Source of the DNA: Sphaerochaeta sp. Phil3
Lineage (GTDB): Bacteria; Spirochaetota; Spirochaetia; Sphaerochaetales; Sphaerochaetaceae
Reading direction: 5' to 3'
Length of the DNA: 64,000 bases
NCBI GenBank assembly: GCA_001940825.1
Contig: MSGT01000071.1
Span: 36,101-100,100, forward strand
Shown: positions 47,401 to 60,620 of the stretch, piece after piece
Layout: the number at the start of each line of letters is the position of its first letter
Numbering within the stretch: position 1 is the first letter of the stretch
Notes under the pieces: generated by a model
What the model was told of the DNA's origin: nothing
Database searches by the model: none
What the model saw: only the letters and a program-made list of their open reading frames with translations
Position numbers and translations under genes: made by a program

Positions 47401-48969
47401 TACAGCTTCGTTGGGAGCTATAAACTGGTCATATAATGATTCTACGCTATTCTTCACAAATCCTTGAATAGCTTCTTCACTACCTTCTTCCCATGCTGTA
47501 CCTAATACTGGTACTCTGGTAAATTTCTCTACTTGGTCAAATATCTTTCCTATGATACTATTTGATACAGCCTTATCAGATAATTTAGTTAAGTCTCCTC
47601 CTACTGAATTGATAACAGTTTTAGCGGCATTCTGAGCTCCAGACCCACCTACTAACCATTTATTAAGCACATTAGCTCCATATTTTTGCTCTACTAAAGT
47701 ATTTAGAGCACCTGTAATGAATCCAATCGTAGCAGCATCTTCTAATGGTAACCCCATTTGTCTTGCATATTGATATGCCTCACCATAATTGAGAATTAGT
47801 CCAGCGCTAACCATAGGTATTAATTCTGGATTCTTTACGAATACATCATTTATAGTCTTACCTATAACGCCAAGACTTTCATTAGCAATACCTTCTGCAC
47901 TTAATACAGTATTAAGTTTATTAGCACTATCTCTTAAACTATTCAAGTTAGTAGCTTTACCTACTTTATCAAGTAATCTAGCACTGCCTTTTGCCATACC
48001 AGATACTCCAGCCATTACAGATTTAGTCAGTCCACCAAACGCTGCATACTCAGCTAATGAAGATACACCTTGCCCAAGACCTGCTGTAAAAGCATAGGGA
48101 TTATCGAATAAAGATTCTTCTTCCCTCATACTTGTCTTACCTATTCTACTGTTATCTACTAATGCTTTACTTTCATCAGCCAGTTGGTTCAACCAACCAT
48201 AGTCTGACTTAAAACCATTGCCAGTAATACCATTACCAGTAGCTTGAAGTAAGTCACCTGTACCAGCAGCAAATTGTAGTACATCAGGTACTATGTTAGC
48301 TATACCTCTAGCTATACTTCTGATACCTGTCTTTAATAAACCATCCTGATACTTTTTAGGACCATATATGTTAGCTAAAGCAACACCTGCTGCTTCCATT
48401 TTCTACATAGAAGCCTGATCTGCCAATACTTGTTTATAAACATAAGTATTTAGATCAAGGTCATATTTAACAACTAATCTTGTTACTAAGTTGCCATTAT
48501 CATCAAATTCAGGCTTATTTTCCTTAGATTTTATATCACTAAGTATATTAGCTACTTTACCGTCTACTATCTCACTATACGTATACTTAGATGTGGGCTT
48601 ACTAATATCAATATAGTCCTTTAAAGGACGTTCCTTATCTGATAACCAACCTAAAGTATTATCTACCTTTATTCTATCATAAGTAGCTTTATCATAGGTA
48701 GCAGCTAATACAGAATTGCCAAATAAATCTGTATTCAATTCTTCTACACTACCTTTACCACTACCCAATTCATCTGCTCTTTCAAAACCTATTTCAGGAT
48801 TAAGGAGATTATTGAATGCGATAGCATCCATCTCTTCTGAATTATAAGGTTCCACAGTGAATTCGTTTATCACTGATGGAACCTTTCTAAATGATTGTAC
48901 GCCAGCATAAAACTTTCTGAGACCTCTGTCTACGTTCTGCTGAACTACTGTATCAAATTTTGGTATCAT
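35494..48969 (-). CDS. giant virion RNA polymerase polyprotein-like protein (4,491 aa)
   Basis: 4,491 aa, one frame with 37 TAGs, stop TAA at 35494. N-terminal about 190-640: membrane-prone and Gly/Ala helices (IYGPKKYQDGLLKTGIRSIA). About 650-1100: Gln/Lys/Asn-rich helices. HEAFH metallopeptidase-like motif at 2002-2006. LTGSDFDIDKMYM at about 3430-3442, with DFDID (3433-3437) being the metal-binding catalytic motif of crAss/YonO-type single-chain RNA polymerases. The ejected polymerase would transcribe early genes. The 718 residues from 39231 to 37075 around the active site contain no TAG. Confidence 0.9.
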
Positions 48970-48978
48970 AAATATTTA

Positions 48979-50763
48979 TTAAAAGTTACTATTAAATCCT
49001 GCAGTAGCTTCTTCTACTGATTGACCTAATACATCACTATATAATTCTTGGTTTATTTTGGTTCCCTAGTATTCTTTATTGAATCCTAGGTTATGAGTCT
49101 GGTTATAACTTGAAGAAATACCTACAGGTCTAGCCATTTTAATCTCGATTAAATCTGAATATTCAACACCATCTATATCATATTTACCTTTGAGTTCATT
49201 TATAAGCTTCATAGTTCTGTCAGTAGAACCATAACCACCAGTGAGAATATTCATATACTTCCTAGCACTAATACCTTTATATCTATCAGGTTCAGAATCA
49301 ATAATTTGTTCAATTACCTATTTAAATCTTTTTTTAGGAATAATGAGACTACCTTCTTTCATAAGTATATTCTGTTCTCCATTAGAATAAGAAAAAGTCT
49401 TATTGTTTGGAGCAAATACACCATCTGAAGATATAGTAGCTAACGCTGTTTCAATGATCTTAGGATCATAATAAACATTAACTGGAGCACTCTTAATAGA
49501 CATACCAGCACCTACTGTAGGACTCATCATAGTAGGTATAGAAGTTCCACTCTCTACTGTAAATACTCCAGCTGGGATATCTCTGGCTATTGCTCCCTTC
49601 TAAGTAAGAAGCATATCACCTAATTCATATTGATATTTCTCAGCATTATCATTTGGTAAGCTGGCTGCCTTTTTATCTGCAGGCTTAATTTTTATTGGGG
49701 TATACTCTTTATAGTTAAAATATTCAGTAGGAGTAAGTGTACCTTTTACCTCTTCTGGTATTCCATTAGCCATACTATTATACACAGCCCCATTAATTTT
49801 AGTCCAATCTTCTGGAGTAAGTTCACTAAGACCTTTACCAGACTGAGAGATATAGTTATTAACCATATTTCTTTTATAGTTATCCATTTTAGCTGCAGCT
49901 TCTTCTTGAAGTACAGTTATTCTGGTTGGCTAACCAGCTTGTTGATTTTGACCGTATTTCATTCTAGCAAGATACATTTGTAATGCAGCAGTATTTGTTT
50001 CAGGTAATTCCCATGCAAACTCTCTAGCTGCAGTATACAAAGTAGTATCCAGCATGTCCCGTGCGTCTTTCTCACTTAGATTATATCGCTTCATATAAGA
50101 TTGAACATGCTTAGCATACTCCGGAGTATTACGTATAGAAGATATGTTGTTATCAACTTCCTCCATTGTTCTTTCTGCAGTAACTCCTTTCCATCTGTCA
50201 AACCCTTCATCTCTAATCCAACTTGCTTTAAGATTGTCTACATATGGTCTAACTAAATCTACCTCTGATTTATATGCCAAAGGTGATACATCATTAAACG
50301 TACCGGATTTAGTAGTATCATAATTAGTAAAATCAACATCATGCCAATATGGATTATATTTACCAAATAACATTAATTGTTGATTCGCTTTCTGTCTAGC
50401 CAACATGCCTTCTCTGCTCTGTTTTAGATTACTAAGGGTAGCATAATCTACGCTGTTTAGTATACTTTGTAATGTAGCCCTATTAGCGGAATCCTTCATC
50501 CAATCAGGATTAGATACCATAGAGTTAATAACATTCTATATGTCTTCTCTACCGATGGTATTATTATACCATGTTTGTGTATCTATAGCTGAAGGAGATT
50601 GGAATTCACCAAACTTCTACAAAGCTGTACCAAATTGTTTAGCCGCATCCTCTACTGCGGCTTTTTGTGTTGCTCCTATTCTGTATAACTCTCCAAAGTT
50701 AATAGGAACATATGTATTTAATATAGGGGCTTCTGCAGCCTAATCATATCTATTGGCGCTCAT
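48979..50763 (-). CDS. virion-associated protein (594 aa)
   Basis: 594 aa with 7 TAGs, stop TAA at 48979. It begins MSANRYDQAAEAPILNTYVP. Mostly helical, with a Pro/Lys linker in the middle. The ATG overlaps the stop of the gene before it by 1 nt (TAATG). It sits between the glycine-zipper protein and the RNA polymerase giant, so it is probably another ejected or inner-virion cargo protein. No domain is recognised. Confidence 0.8.
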
Positions 50764-52997
50764 TATTTATTTCCTCCCTTTTTCAAATATTTTCTAAATT
50801 CAGTTAAATCAGCATTAGTAAAACCAGCTTGCAAGAAAGGATCATATAACTTAAGCATAGCGTTATCTCTACTTCTTTGGTTACTCATTAATTCTCTATT
50901 CTGTGCCCATTGACTTAACTGACCTAAACCAGTTCTACGTATATTTCTTGCAGCAGCTCTATTACGTGCATTAAGATCTGAAGCCAAATTAGTTGCATTA
51001 ACCCATTGCTGACCGAGATCATTCATAGCATTTGCATATTCAGCTCTATACTGATTATTAGCATTGTTCTCAGTAGCTCTTGCTTGTGCATTTGCTTTAT
51101 TAGCAGCAATAGCAGTCTGTAATCTGAATGCCATATCATGTCCAGTATTTGTTTTGTACTGACTAGCACTATAGTTAGCTGCATTTCTATTCTATTCTAT
51201 ATCTCTAAGTAATGGATTAATATTGAATCTACGTCTACCCATAGTATTAGTAATAGCTGTAGCATACGGATTATAGTTTGCTGGTACAGCTTCTGGGTCG
51301 CTAGTAAACAGATTGGACATTATAGGAGCTAATGATGCAATACCTGATGTCAGACCTGATAAACTGTCAGTAAGACTACCCATTCTTTCTCTCCTGATAT
51401 CTCGTGGTGTTTTACGATATGCAATATCTTGAGGAGTAGCTGATACATTTAACATAGCATTTTGTTCTGCATCAGTTGGCATATCTAATACTAAATCTAC
51501 ATTTGGAGCGGTAACTGGATTTACAGGGTTTTCTTTAGCATAAGCTGTAGAAGCAGCTAACATAGCATTATGTACAGGACCTTTTTTTCTGTCTGTAGCA
51601 AGACGTTTAATATTAGCAATAGAAAATTTATTACCACCAATATTACCAAATTCACCACTATTAATTCTGTTAAGCCAATTAGATGAAGTAGTATCATTCT
51701 CTTTTAGAGAATTAACAAAATTCATATACTGTGGAGAGTACAGTTTATCATAATCTGTGAATGTAGTATCATACTTATAAGTATTTAAACCACCATTATC
51801 GAAAGCATTTATACTTTTACTTTTAGATTTAATTCCTCTTTTTGCTTTCAAATTTTCTTGCATAGTAAATAGCTTATCATGTAACAACTGATTGTTCATA
51901 TTATTTAACATATCAGAGTTCTAAGCATATATATCTTTTCCTTTACTTTTCTTCTTTGCCATCATTTTATCACCTAATTCTGCAAAGGTTTTATTTGTAC
52001 CAGGTACTTTAAGAGTATTACTTAATATTCTACTGCCCTCTGGTAAATTAATTAAATTACTATCTGTAGGTTGCCCCTATTCGGGCACTTTGCTTACTTG
52101 ACCATCTGGTGTAGCTATTAACTCTCCATCATCTACATATGCTAATGAAGTAGGTACTCCCCCACCATATTGGAATGTATTAGTACCTATTTCAGTATTA
52201 TTCTCATTGAATTCATTGAGTAATCTTTCTGTACCAGCTACACCCTCTCTATTCTAAAAGGCATTAGTTCTTATTCTAGCTCTTTCTGCTCTAAGTCCCT
52301 TATTACCTTTAAATAGAGCTCTAAGACCAGTGTTTAAAGTACCCTCGTCATAATCAGTAAAAGAAGTCATTGCTGCTTTCTTACCTTTTTTACCAATGGC
52401 TCCAATTAAAGCTCCAGCTGCACCACCAATTGCTCCACCTACAGGTCCACCTATTGCAGACCCTAATTGAGCTCCAGATCCAATTCCACTTGCAATATCA
52501 GAAAGAGACTACATTGTGGCTTCTCCACCAGTAGTAGCAGTAGACTTTTGAAACGGACTGGCTAAAGTATTAATAGCTCCCGGTATAGCTTGTGCTATAC
52601 CCAATACATTCAATGAGCCCATTTTATCTCCTCCAGATCCAGACGAATTTTTTTGAATTAGATTAGATGGATCATTAGGAGCAGTATCAAGATCTATAGA
52701 TGACCGCTTGTTAAACGCAACTGGAGCGGAATTTAAACTTGGCAGTGCTATATTACTATTACTGATTGAAGATAACTTATCTATGTTTCCAGCAGTATTT
52801 TTAGCAGCCTGTAACGTAAAATTATACAATCTCTCGTCATTAGGATTTACTCCATATTTATATGTGTACATGTCAGCAGTATCTCCTAATTTGAGCCGCA
52901 TCTAAAAATCATTATAGTAATCCTGCAGGGTTGGCGTTTTAAATCCAAACTAAGCTGCTGGAACTTTTATCTTTTTTTTCTTTATATTCTTTTTCAT
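50763..52997 (-). CDS. virion protein with glycine-zipper segment (744 aa)
   Basis: 744 aa with 7 TAGs. It starts with a basic patch (MKKNIKKKKIKVPAA). Around residues 165-205 an alternating Gly/Ala segment (GGPVGGAIGGAAGALIGAIG) forms a glycine zipper, typical of proteins that insert into membranes. Helical, Asn/Ala-rich C-terminal part. Position next to the polymerase giants suggests an ejection protein that helps form the conduit; this role is inferred. Confidence 0.8.
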
Positions 52998-52998
52998 A

Positions 52999-55900
52999 TT
53001 AAATCTTAGAATATCTATAAGTAGTTGTTATCTGTGGCATCTAAAAAGAATAATCTTTAGCAGACTTAAATTTATACTCGCATTCCATATACTTACCTCT
53101 CATTCTAGCAGGGAATGATAAGCTCTCATTCTCTTCAAAATCATCCTGTCTTGGAACAGGCAATCTGTAAGTATCTTCACGATAATCGAACTTTAAGTCT
53201 TCGCCTTGTCTAGTAGATGTCTAATGTTTTGTATCAAATTTAGCACCTCTAAGTACATCCTAAGTAAGAATCTTATTATTAGGGGCTATAAACTCTCCCT
53301 AAAATGCTATATTGTCAAATACTTTAGTATACTGAGGATCTTTGTTTACTACTATCTTTAATTGTACATCTTTATCAGCATCTCCAAATCCATCTATTTG
53401 TAATGAATTTATGACATAAAAATCATTATTCTTAGTAGTAACAACTTTATCTTTAAATGGTAACGTAAAATCAGGGTCAAATGTGTATAAAGATGTAAAT
53501 ATATTCAACCTCTCATTATATATCAATGATTTATTATATAGTCTAAACCATATTTCATCATACTTCTTATCATACACAGAGTTAGCTTCTTTTGTCTTCT
53601 AGTCATACATATTATTCATGTAAGCTTGAACATTACACTCTTTAGATATAATATTCAAACCTTGTCCACCAAATTTGACTATCTCATTATTGTCCTAATC
53701 ATACCAATAAATATTACTATTTGAATTAATGATACTCCTATCATTGACTACACTACTACCATTAGCAGTACTTATGTAGTCATATCTGTCTAGTACTCCA
53801 CCAGTACCTAATACTAATTGACCAACATTGTTATCCTATACAAGAGAGCGTTCATTTACAGATAGCTACCCAAATGCAGTATTCTACCAGAAGTATAACT
53901 TATTAAATATACCTTTAATATTAGTTATCTAACCATACTTAGAATCTACATCTATATAGTCAGCTGGTTTGAATATAGACCAACTATCTACATTTTCATT
54001 AGTAGTCTTAGCCTATGACGTATATACTCTATTATATGACTTAATATTAGCCTCATCATATAATCCTCTAGTAGTGAATAACTTAGCATCTGATACTACT
54101 GAGTACGCATCATTATATAAATAGTATGGTTTACTCTATGCATGGAAACCCTACATTTGTGTAGGTTCAATTTGCATAAAGGCATCTACTGTATTCAATG
54201 ATGAATTAAAAGTTCTATGAGTCATTTCTCCCATAGATAGCTTCATATTGATGGTACTCTCAAATGGAATATATGCGCCAAAATACTTCTTAGCTTCATT
54301 CCATTCACTAATGTCATTCTTTGTAAATATCATCTATGCTGGATAGTCAAGTAATCCAATATAAGTATCTCCTCCGTATACGTACAATGGTTCGTCTACT
54401 TCTTTACTATATGCTCCAATAGATACATATACAGAGTTAGTTCTAGCAGAATAAGTATTACCACTATATGGTACTATGCCTCTCTTAGCATTAACTACTA
54501 TAAGAGGGCATTCGTATGCATACTCGCTATCTGCTGATCCACTAACCCCACGTATATTATTTATAGAATCAGAAGATACCTGAAGGATTAAGCATGGGCC
54601 AGCTGGTCCAAATGTTGGCACATGATCGCTAGTAAAGAATTCTGTAGCAGTCCAATTGCTATAAGTTATGTTACCTATATTTACTTTATATGGCTTTACT
54701 CCACCGTTATTAGTAACATTATATGGTATCATAGGTGGATATTTAGCATTGGATATTGTTTGAGATTTACCAAAATATTTACTACTCTTGTCATAAAAGA
54801 ATTTCTATATGTAAGCATTACAGAAATCCTACGCATAAAATTCAAATACCTATCTATTATCCTTACCACTTCCTGTAAGGAACACTCTAGCAAATTGTCT
54901 GCCTTTCTATAAATTAGTATCTGAAGAAGTTTCTCCATTAGGTGGGTATATGTTTTTAGAACTTACTGCTACCCAGTTTCTGACGTCTGTCTAGTCTTGA
55001 TTTACTAAATTTGGGTTGAACTTGGTAAGAAGCAGATTTTGTTGTTCTATATAAATATTACTTTTAAATAGATCTTCCATTTTCTCCCCATTAAAGCATA
55101 CTTCTGGAGAAATAAAACGCCAATATTCATCTGTAATATGTTCATCAGATTTTAGTATTCCGGATTCAAGTATCTTACTATCATAAGCAATTCTCATTAC
55201 CTAGAAGTTAGTCTTTTTACTATGTAGAAATGGTAAAGATCTGTATTCACTAGTTTCCTTATTACTCTCCCCTACGCCTATATCTCCGCTTTCTTTAGTC
55301 TCTAGAATTCTATAGTTATATATAGGAGTAATTACGCCCTAAGATACAATAGTTCTATCTTCGATAGTACGGTCGCATCTTACTATCTCATATGCTACTG
55401 CATCTATAGGCATATTTTTAACAGTAAACTATATACCAAGTGGAACAGATAATAGACTACTATACTTCATTTCAGTAATAGGGCAATCCTATAAATCAGG
55501 GAATCTGATGTCACCTATCCATAACACTGGAGATGGGATAAACTTATCATTATAAAATACTATACCGAATCTATATATCTCATCTCTTTGATAACTTCTG
55601 TATCTAGAATCAATTATAGGGTCTGCATAGTTTTTCTGCATATACCTATTGTAGTCTCTATCTACATATAATGGATCTCCTCCTTTTATATCATAAGTAG
55701 CCACATAGTCTACTCTAACGGGATTACGTCCGACTATTCCTACACTATTTGTTAATCCGCCATGAGCTTCAGTAATATCTGCCTCTTCCAATTGAGTTTT
55801 TATAAATGTATACTCTATATTTAGGCCATTACCACCAAGTTTCTTATGTCGACCGTATACATACTTAGAACCCGTAGCTGAATATTTATTCTATGTAACA

Positions 55901-57129
55901 AGGTTATATGGATTGATACAATCGTGCTGCTTAGGAACTTTGCGCATAGAAATTACATCATCTATACCAAAGTACATATACTATTCCGGATCAGATGTTT
56001 CAATTCTAATATATCCGTCAGAGTTAGCACGATACGCTCTAGCATCATATTCCACTATTTCACCATCTACATCCTCTATCATAGGAACCCAAGAGGTTTC
56101 AGTTACATTAGATGCAAATAGTCTATTCTATACAGTAGTAATACTATTGCATATAAATGCATAACTAGTAAGTGCGTTAAACTCTTCTTGAGTAAGAGTA
56201 CTGATGCCACTAGAACCGGTATCAGTATAGTTAATCTCATCAGAAGCTGGACTTATTTCAACGTCATCTATTATAGAATATGTAGGAGCAGAATCATTAT
56301 CTTCATAGAAGATACGTATAATAGTACAACGAGTAAAGTCTTTAGTATCTAGAGGTGCTGATAGTACAACTCCTTTACCAGTAAGGCTACCTTTTGACGA
56401 GCCGTAATAATCCTCTAATCTAGAACTACTGTCAGATTCAGCCAGATGTACTGTTTTACTTAAGCTTGACAGAGAGGTCTATTGAGAATGGGGATTATAT
56501 AATCTATAACAGTACTGAGCTACACCAGCTTTAAAATTACCCTTTACAAGATTACGTATCACAAATGGATGTAATACTGCATTAGGAATAATATCAATAC
56601 TATTAGGATTAAGTATATTACCCTCTTCATCTAGTAATGGGTTATCTATATCAGGGTACTATACATACTTATCATCCATTATATTGATTACCTTTATAAT
56701 AGATCCTCCATCTGTAAAGTACATCTTAATGTTAGATATAGTCTCATAGTTAAGTACTATACTAATCTGATTAGAATCATAATCCTTACCAATTCCTAAC
56801 TTGCCCTTTAATATTACAGTACTAGTAGGATTAGGAGAATTAAAATTCTCTATACGGTATATCTTATTATACTCATCATTTAACTTAGTTACTACTACTG
56901 CAATATCATTAATAGTAGCAGTACCAATTATTCTCTCAGTATTCTTTATACTGTAATTATACTTTTTAGCTCCATCTACGCTTTGCAATACACCTGAAGT
57001 ACCCTCATCATCCGTAACTATACGGACGTCCTATCCATACCTGTACTGATTATTAGGTAATAAGTTAATATCAGTATCGGTATTCATTCCACCTGTGAAT
57101 GTGTTTATCTAAGCTGTATTACTAATCAT
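52999..57129 (-). CDS. large tail/virion structural protein (1,376 aa)
   Basis: 1,376 aa with 30 TAGs, the densest use in the window. It begins MISNTAQINTFTGGMNTDTD. Beta-rich and Tyr/Asn-rich throughout with repeated strand-turn patterns, as in tail nozzle or tubular proteins of short-tailed phages. Stop TAA at 52999, 2 nt before the next gene. It likely forms part of the tail tube or muzzle. Identification is by position and composition only. Confidence 0.8.
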
Positions 57130-57131
57130 AA

Positions 57132-57854
57132 TTATCTATCTAAATTAACGTTTCGTTTCCATGTATAACCGCCAGCATGTTTACGACGAGGATTCTTACG
57201 CAAACAATCATAAATATTTCTACGAGCAATTCCTGTCTATCTGCTGGCTTCTCGTATAGAATCGTAGTGAGCTATTATGTTATTTCCATTATAATCCAAT
57301 TGTATTATTGGAATTCGTTTTTTTATAATATATTCTTTTTTATGATATTCACCTATATTATTTAATTTGTTATAAGACCACTAGAACCCACCACATGATT
57401 TTTTCTTTCCGTTACAGCATGACTTTATATTGTCAGCAAGAACTTTTAACTCTCTTGCTGCCTGTCTTATTGAATTATATTGTTTAATATAATTTCCTTT
57501 TTTGTCATAACAATAAATTTTTTTACCATCAACATCGTTGCAGTTATAGAAACCATATTCGTCAATATATTTAGATTCTAAATAACGAATAGTACTTATA
57601 TTATCTGCACATTGTTCTATAATAAGAAAACTAAAGTTATCACATCCTATGGTGTTAAAATCTTCTTGTAACTTTTTATTTATTCCGTTACCATCACATA
57701 GACTTCTATAATGATACTCATAGCGAGATCTTATATTGGTAGATGACCCTATGTACATTTTCCCATTTAAGTCATTGCGTATAGCATATATACCACATGT
57801 ATAACGCTATATTAACTTACTATTATCTTTTGTAAATTTCACTTCTAACATCAT
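57132..57854 (-). CDS. GIY-YIG homing endonuclease, written in the recoded code
   Basis: 240 aa with TAGs at 57237, 57381 and 57807. The GIY (21-23) and YIG (34-36) motifs lie in CGIYAIRNDLNGKMYIGSS. An Arg at about 44 (IRSRYEYH) and Glu at about 88 (YLESKYIDEY) fit the catalytic set. Two NUMOD1-like DNA-binding repeats follow (SIRQAARELKV and SIREASRQTGI). It is free-standing between two tail genes, overlapping the upstream gene as ATGA. Being cut by TAGs, it works only when TAG is read through. Confidence 0.9.
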
Positions 57855-58774
57855 CTATTCCAATTATAAATGTTTTGTTTATCCCCTAATGCACTGTAGA
57901 ATGTATCATGTGAATCAATCTCAGGATATAATTCTAGCCAAGAGTTCTATATAGAAGACATTTCATCTGTACTTGGCATCATAGCTTCACCATAAGCTTG
58001 TTTACAATAATAATTCCAACTAGTTTTCATTTCCATGTAATCCTGTTGAGATATTTGACCCTTTAATTTCTTAGGATACATAAGTTTCAATGTAACATAC
58101 CAAAGTAAAGCTTCCTTATATGATTCCATATCTGGTATCATAGGCATACCTTCACTATCTGTGAATATTGCATAGTAGGATATCTTAACAAAACCACAAG
58201 GTATATTAGTCATAATATAGCCTGGTTTTGTCATATACTATAAATCACAACTGTACATTGTAGTATCTGTATGAGCATACTTTCCATTGACATATCTGTT
58301 AGCTGGACTTGCTACAGTATACTAGTTTACTAATGCACTTAAAGTATTGCGCATATTAGAATCTGAATTAAGCTTATCTAAAGCTTCTCTATCAGATACT
58401 AAATTAAACATATTCTTTACTAACGGTATTAGACCAGCATCGGGTATCAACATACAGGGTCTATCAATACAAGTATCGTGTTGAACCCCAAAGCTAGAAG
58501 TAGCTTTTCGCATAGGTAGCCAACCACCATTATTCTAAAATGAAAAAGCAACCTATCCAAGTTTATATAGGTCACATGGTAATGCTGCCTAATGACAATT
58601 AACTGGTAGTACCGCTACTTTGTGTTCATATTGTTGTATAGCCCCAATTTTTAACATTCCTTCGCAAATCCACTCACGAATATCAGAAATTTTAATCTGA
58701 TCCTCTTTTAAGTCTAAATCCGCAATGACCTTTGCTAGAACAGTCTTAGAGCTAATCATTCTATTGTTTATCAT
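57851..58774 (-). CDS. virion structural protein (307 aa)
   Basis: 307 aa with 6 TAGs, stop TGA at 57851. It starts MINNRMISSKTVLAKVIADL. Mixed alpha/beta, with a conserved-looking centre (KPGYIMTNIPCGFVKISYYA) and a helical C-terminus. Connector or tail-tube role suggested by its place before the large tail protein. ATGA overlap with the upstream gene. Confidence 0.78.
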
Positions 58775-59232
58775 AATTCTGGATAATCCTTTAACTTATT
58801 AAAAATAATTTGAGCGAGTGTGCGTTTATTTTCTCTTGAAGCTATGAACTAATATTTACCTTTATTAGTTAGTAAACAATTCTTTTTAGACCAATGAAAT
58901 CGGTATTTCCATCCACCACAATGCTCGTTGAGCAAGTATACTGGTTTACCTATTTCTTTAGTAGCTTTCCAATCCCATCTTAAACTCTTACCAGAGAATT
59001 CTTTTGGCTAATGTTTGATTACTTGTAATGTACCTAATCTGCATGGGAGCTTGAATTCTTTGCAATTGTACATTATTTCATCACGTATGTATTTAAAGTA
59101 ATCAGTTACTATTGCTTTATAAGTTTTTAAATCTACATCATACTATGTATTAGGATCAATACTCTTTTTATAGTTTGTGTAGAAGTCAGCAACAGTGTAA
59201 CTCTTACGTCTGTATTTTACTCTTTCTCTCAT
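58771..59232 (-). CDS. virion-associated protein (153 aa)
   Basis: 153 aa with 3 TAGs. Basic, Lys/Tyr-rich (MRERVKYRRKSYTVADFYTN...). Contains GTLQVIKH and KPVYLLNEHCGGWKYRFHWS. No stop other than TGA at 58771. Overlaps both neighbours by 4 nt, so it is certainly one coupled operon. Likely a head-tail connector or tail-assembly protein by position; not recognised. Confidence 0.75.
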
Positions 59233-59870
59233 TTACTATATCTATTCTAAGTATCGTCCTTGGAATCATTAGTAACATCACTAGGTTGTGTTACTAATAT
59301 CTTTAACTCTTTCTCAAGTATCATCTAAGTAATAGTAGGTATCATAGATGCTGGTATTGGATAATCACTATCTGGATTATAACAAGCTTTCTCCTCTGTA
59401 GGATCTTCTGCAATTACATCTACTTCTATATACTCTAACTAATTAGAATCTCCTTCTACATATACTTTATTACCTCTAACCCAAGCAATATAGTCTTTAC
59501 AAGTAGCTTTTCTGTATCTTTGTAATTTAGCTTTAGTATAACTACCTAACTAAATTAAGTTACCAAACATATCTCGTATAGCTACTACACCAGGTCTATT
59601 CTTAAAACCAATTAAAGTTGGCAATTCTCTATCGCCAACATATATAAACTTACCTGGTACTGTTTCCTCTCTATCTAAATGAATAGGTCCAAGAGTAGTC
59701 TTATATGCTTCATCAATATCATAGCCTTTGTCTATAGCTTGTTTAATTAGCATAGCCCTATAACTCTTGATCCACATTTCAATCTAATGTCTAGATAGAT
59801 GTTCAGATTCAGTAATATTACTATTGCGCGCTATTAGTAATATATTATCAATAAGATTCGATAATGACAT
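59229..59870 (-). CDS. tail or connector protein (213 aa)
   Basis: 213 aa with 5 TAGs, starting MSLSNLIDNILLIARNSNIT. An N-terminal helical part (HQIEMWIKSYRAMLIKQAID) is followed by a beta-rich domain, similar in layout to short-tailed phage adaptor/ring proteins. A 138-nt gap with no gene separates it from the gene upstream. Function by position only. Confidence 0.78.
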
Positions 59871-59991
59871 AATTATTTATAAATTAACGTTAATACATCC
59901 TAAAACGCATTTTAAAGCTCATAGCGGCATTTTATGGCTAATTGCTTACAATCCCTTTAGTTATGTAATAGCTCTTCTTACACAGTCTTAA

Positions 59992-60022
59992 AATAAAAAA
60001 GGTTGACCTTATTGATCAACCT
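59992..60022 (-). terminator. Rho-independent terminator overlapping the 60009 stop
   Basis: On the minus strand AGGTTGA (60015-60021) pairs with TCAACCT, followed by TTTTTTATTTT. The hairpin includes the TAA of the 188-aa gene. It would end or reduce transcription before the tail genes, which then need read-through or another promoter in 59871-60008. Confidence 0.7.
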
Positions 60023-60575
60023 CTTTCATTACATTCTACATATTCTGTGGTAACATCTATTTCATAGGTGGTGGAACCATAGAACTTGCTTGTTTAATTA
60101 TATTCTTTAATTCGTTTATTTCATCTTGTAGTTCCTTTATCCTAGGGTCCTCTGTATTAATGGGTTCCTTTGGTATATCTAGTTTCTCAAGTAAAGCCTA
60201 GCACTTACTCATTTCTTCATCACACTTAGCTATTGATTCTTTCCTAGCTTTATAAGTGTTATACTAATTCCTTATTATACCTACAATCTCCTGTTTATCT
60301 GTAGATATAGTTAAACCTAGATTATTGTCTGTTATCACGGTCCTATTCTCAGGTATAGAGAATTTTTTCTATTCCCCATTACATTGTATAGTAACATCTA
60401 TTAATTTCTTCCTGGGTTGATTAGGTAACTAAAACTAACCAGGTTGTAATGGTTCATCGTATGCATTCGATACTGATATAACAGTACCTACATTGTATTC
60501 CGTTGTTTTTTTGAATGTTCCGACAACTTCTATAATATAGACGTTATCCCCTTGATTTAATTGATCGAATGTCAT
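60009..60575 (-). CDS. coiled-coil virion or assembly protein (188 aa)
   Basis: 188 aa with 7 TAGs. The N-terminal 60 residues form a beta-rich domain (NQGDNVYIIEVVGTFKKTTE). A long coiled coil runs from about 95 to 165 (DEEMSKCQALLEKLDIPKEP, IKELQDEINELKNIIK). Met/Pro/Gln-rich tail. It was hidden in short frames and appears only when TAG is read through. Unknown role; possibly a tail-assembly chaperone. Confidence 0.75.
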
Positions 60576-60587
60576 AATATTAGTTAT

Positions 60588-60613
60588 TAAAGGGCTACTA
60601 AAAAGTAGCCCTT
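60588..60613 (-). terminator. hairpin terminator after the 60621 gene
   Basis: AAGGGCTAC pairs with GTAGCCCTT (9 bp, six-base loop), just after the TAA at 60621. The tail on the minus strand is T-poor (TTAATAAC), so this may be an attenuator or RNA-processing hairpin rather than a full stop. Confidence 0.6.
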
Positions 60614-60620
60614 GTTATTA

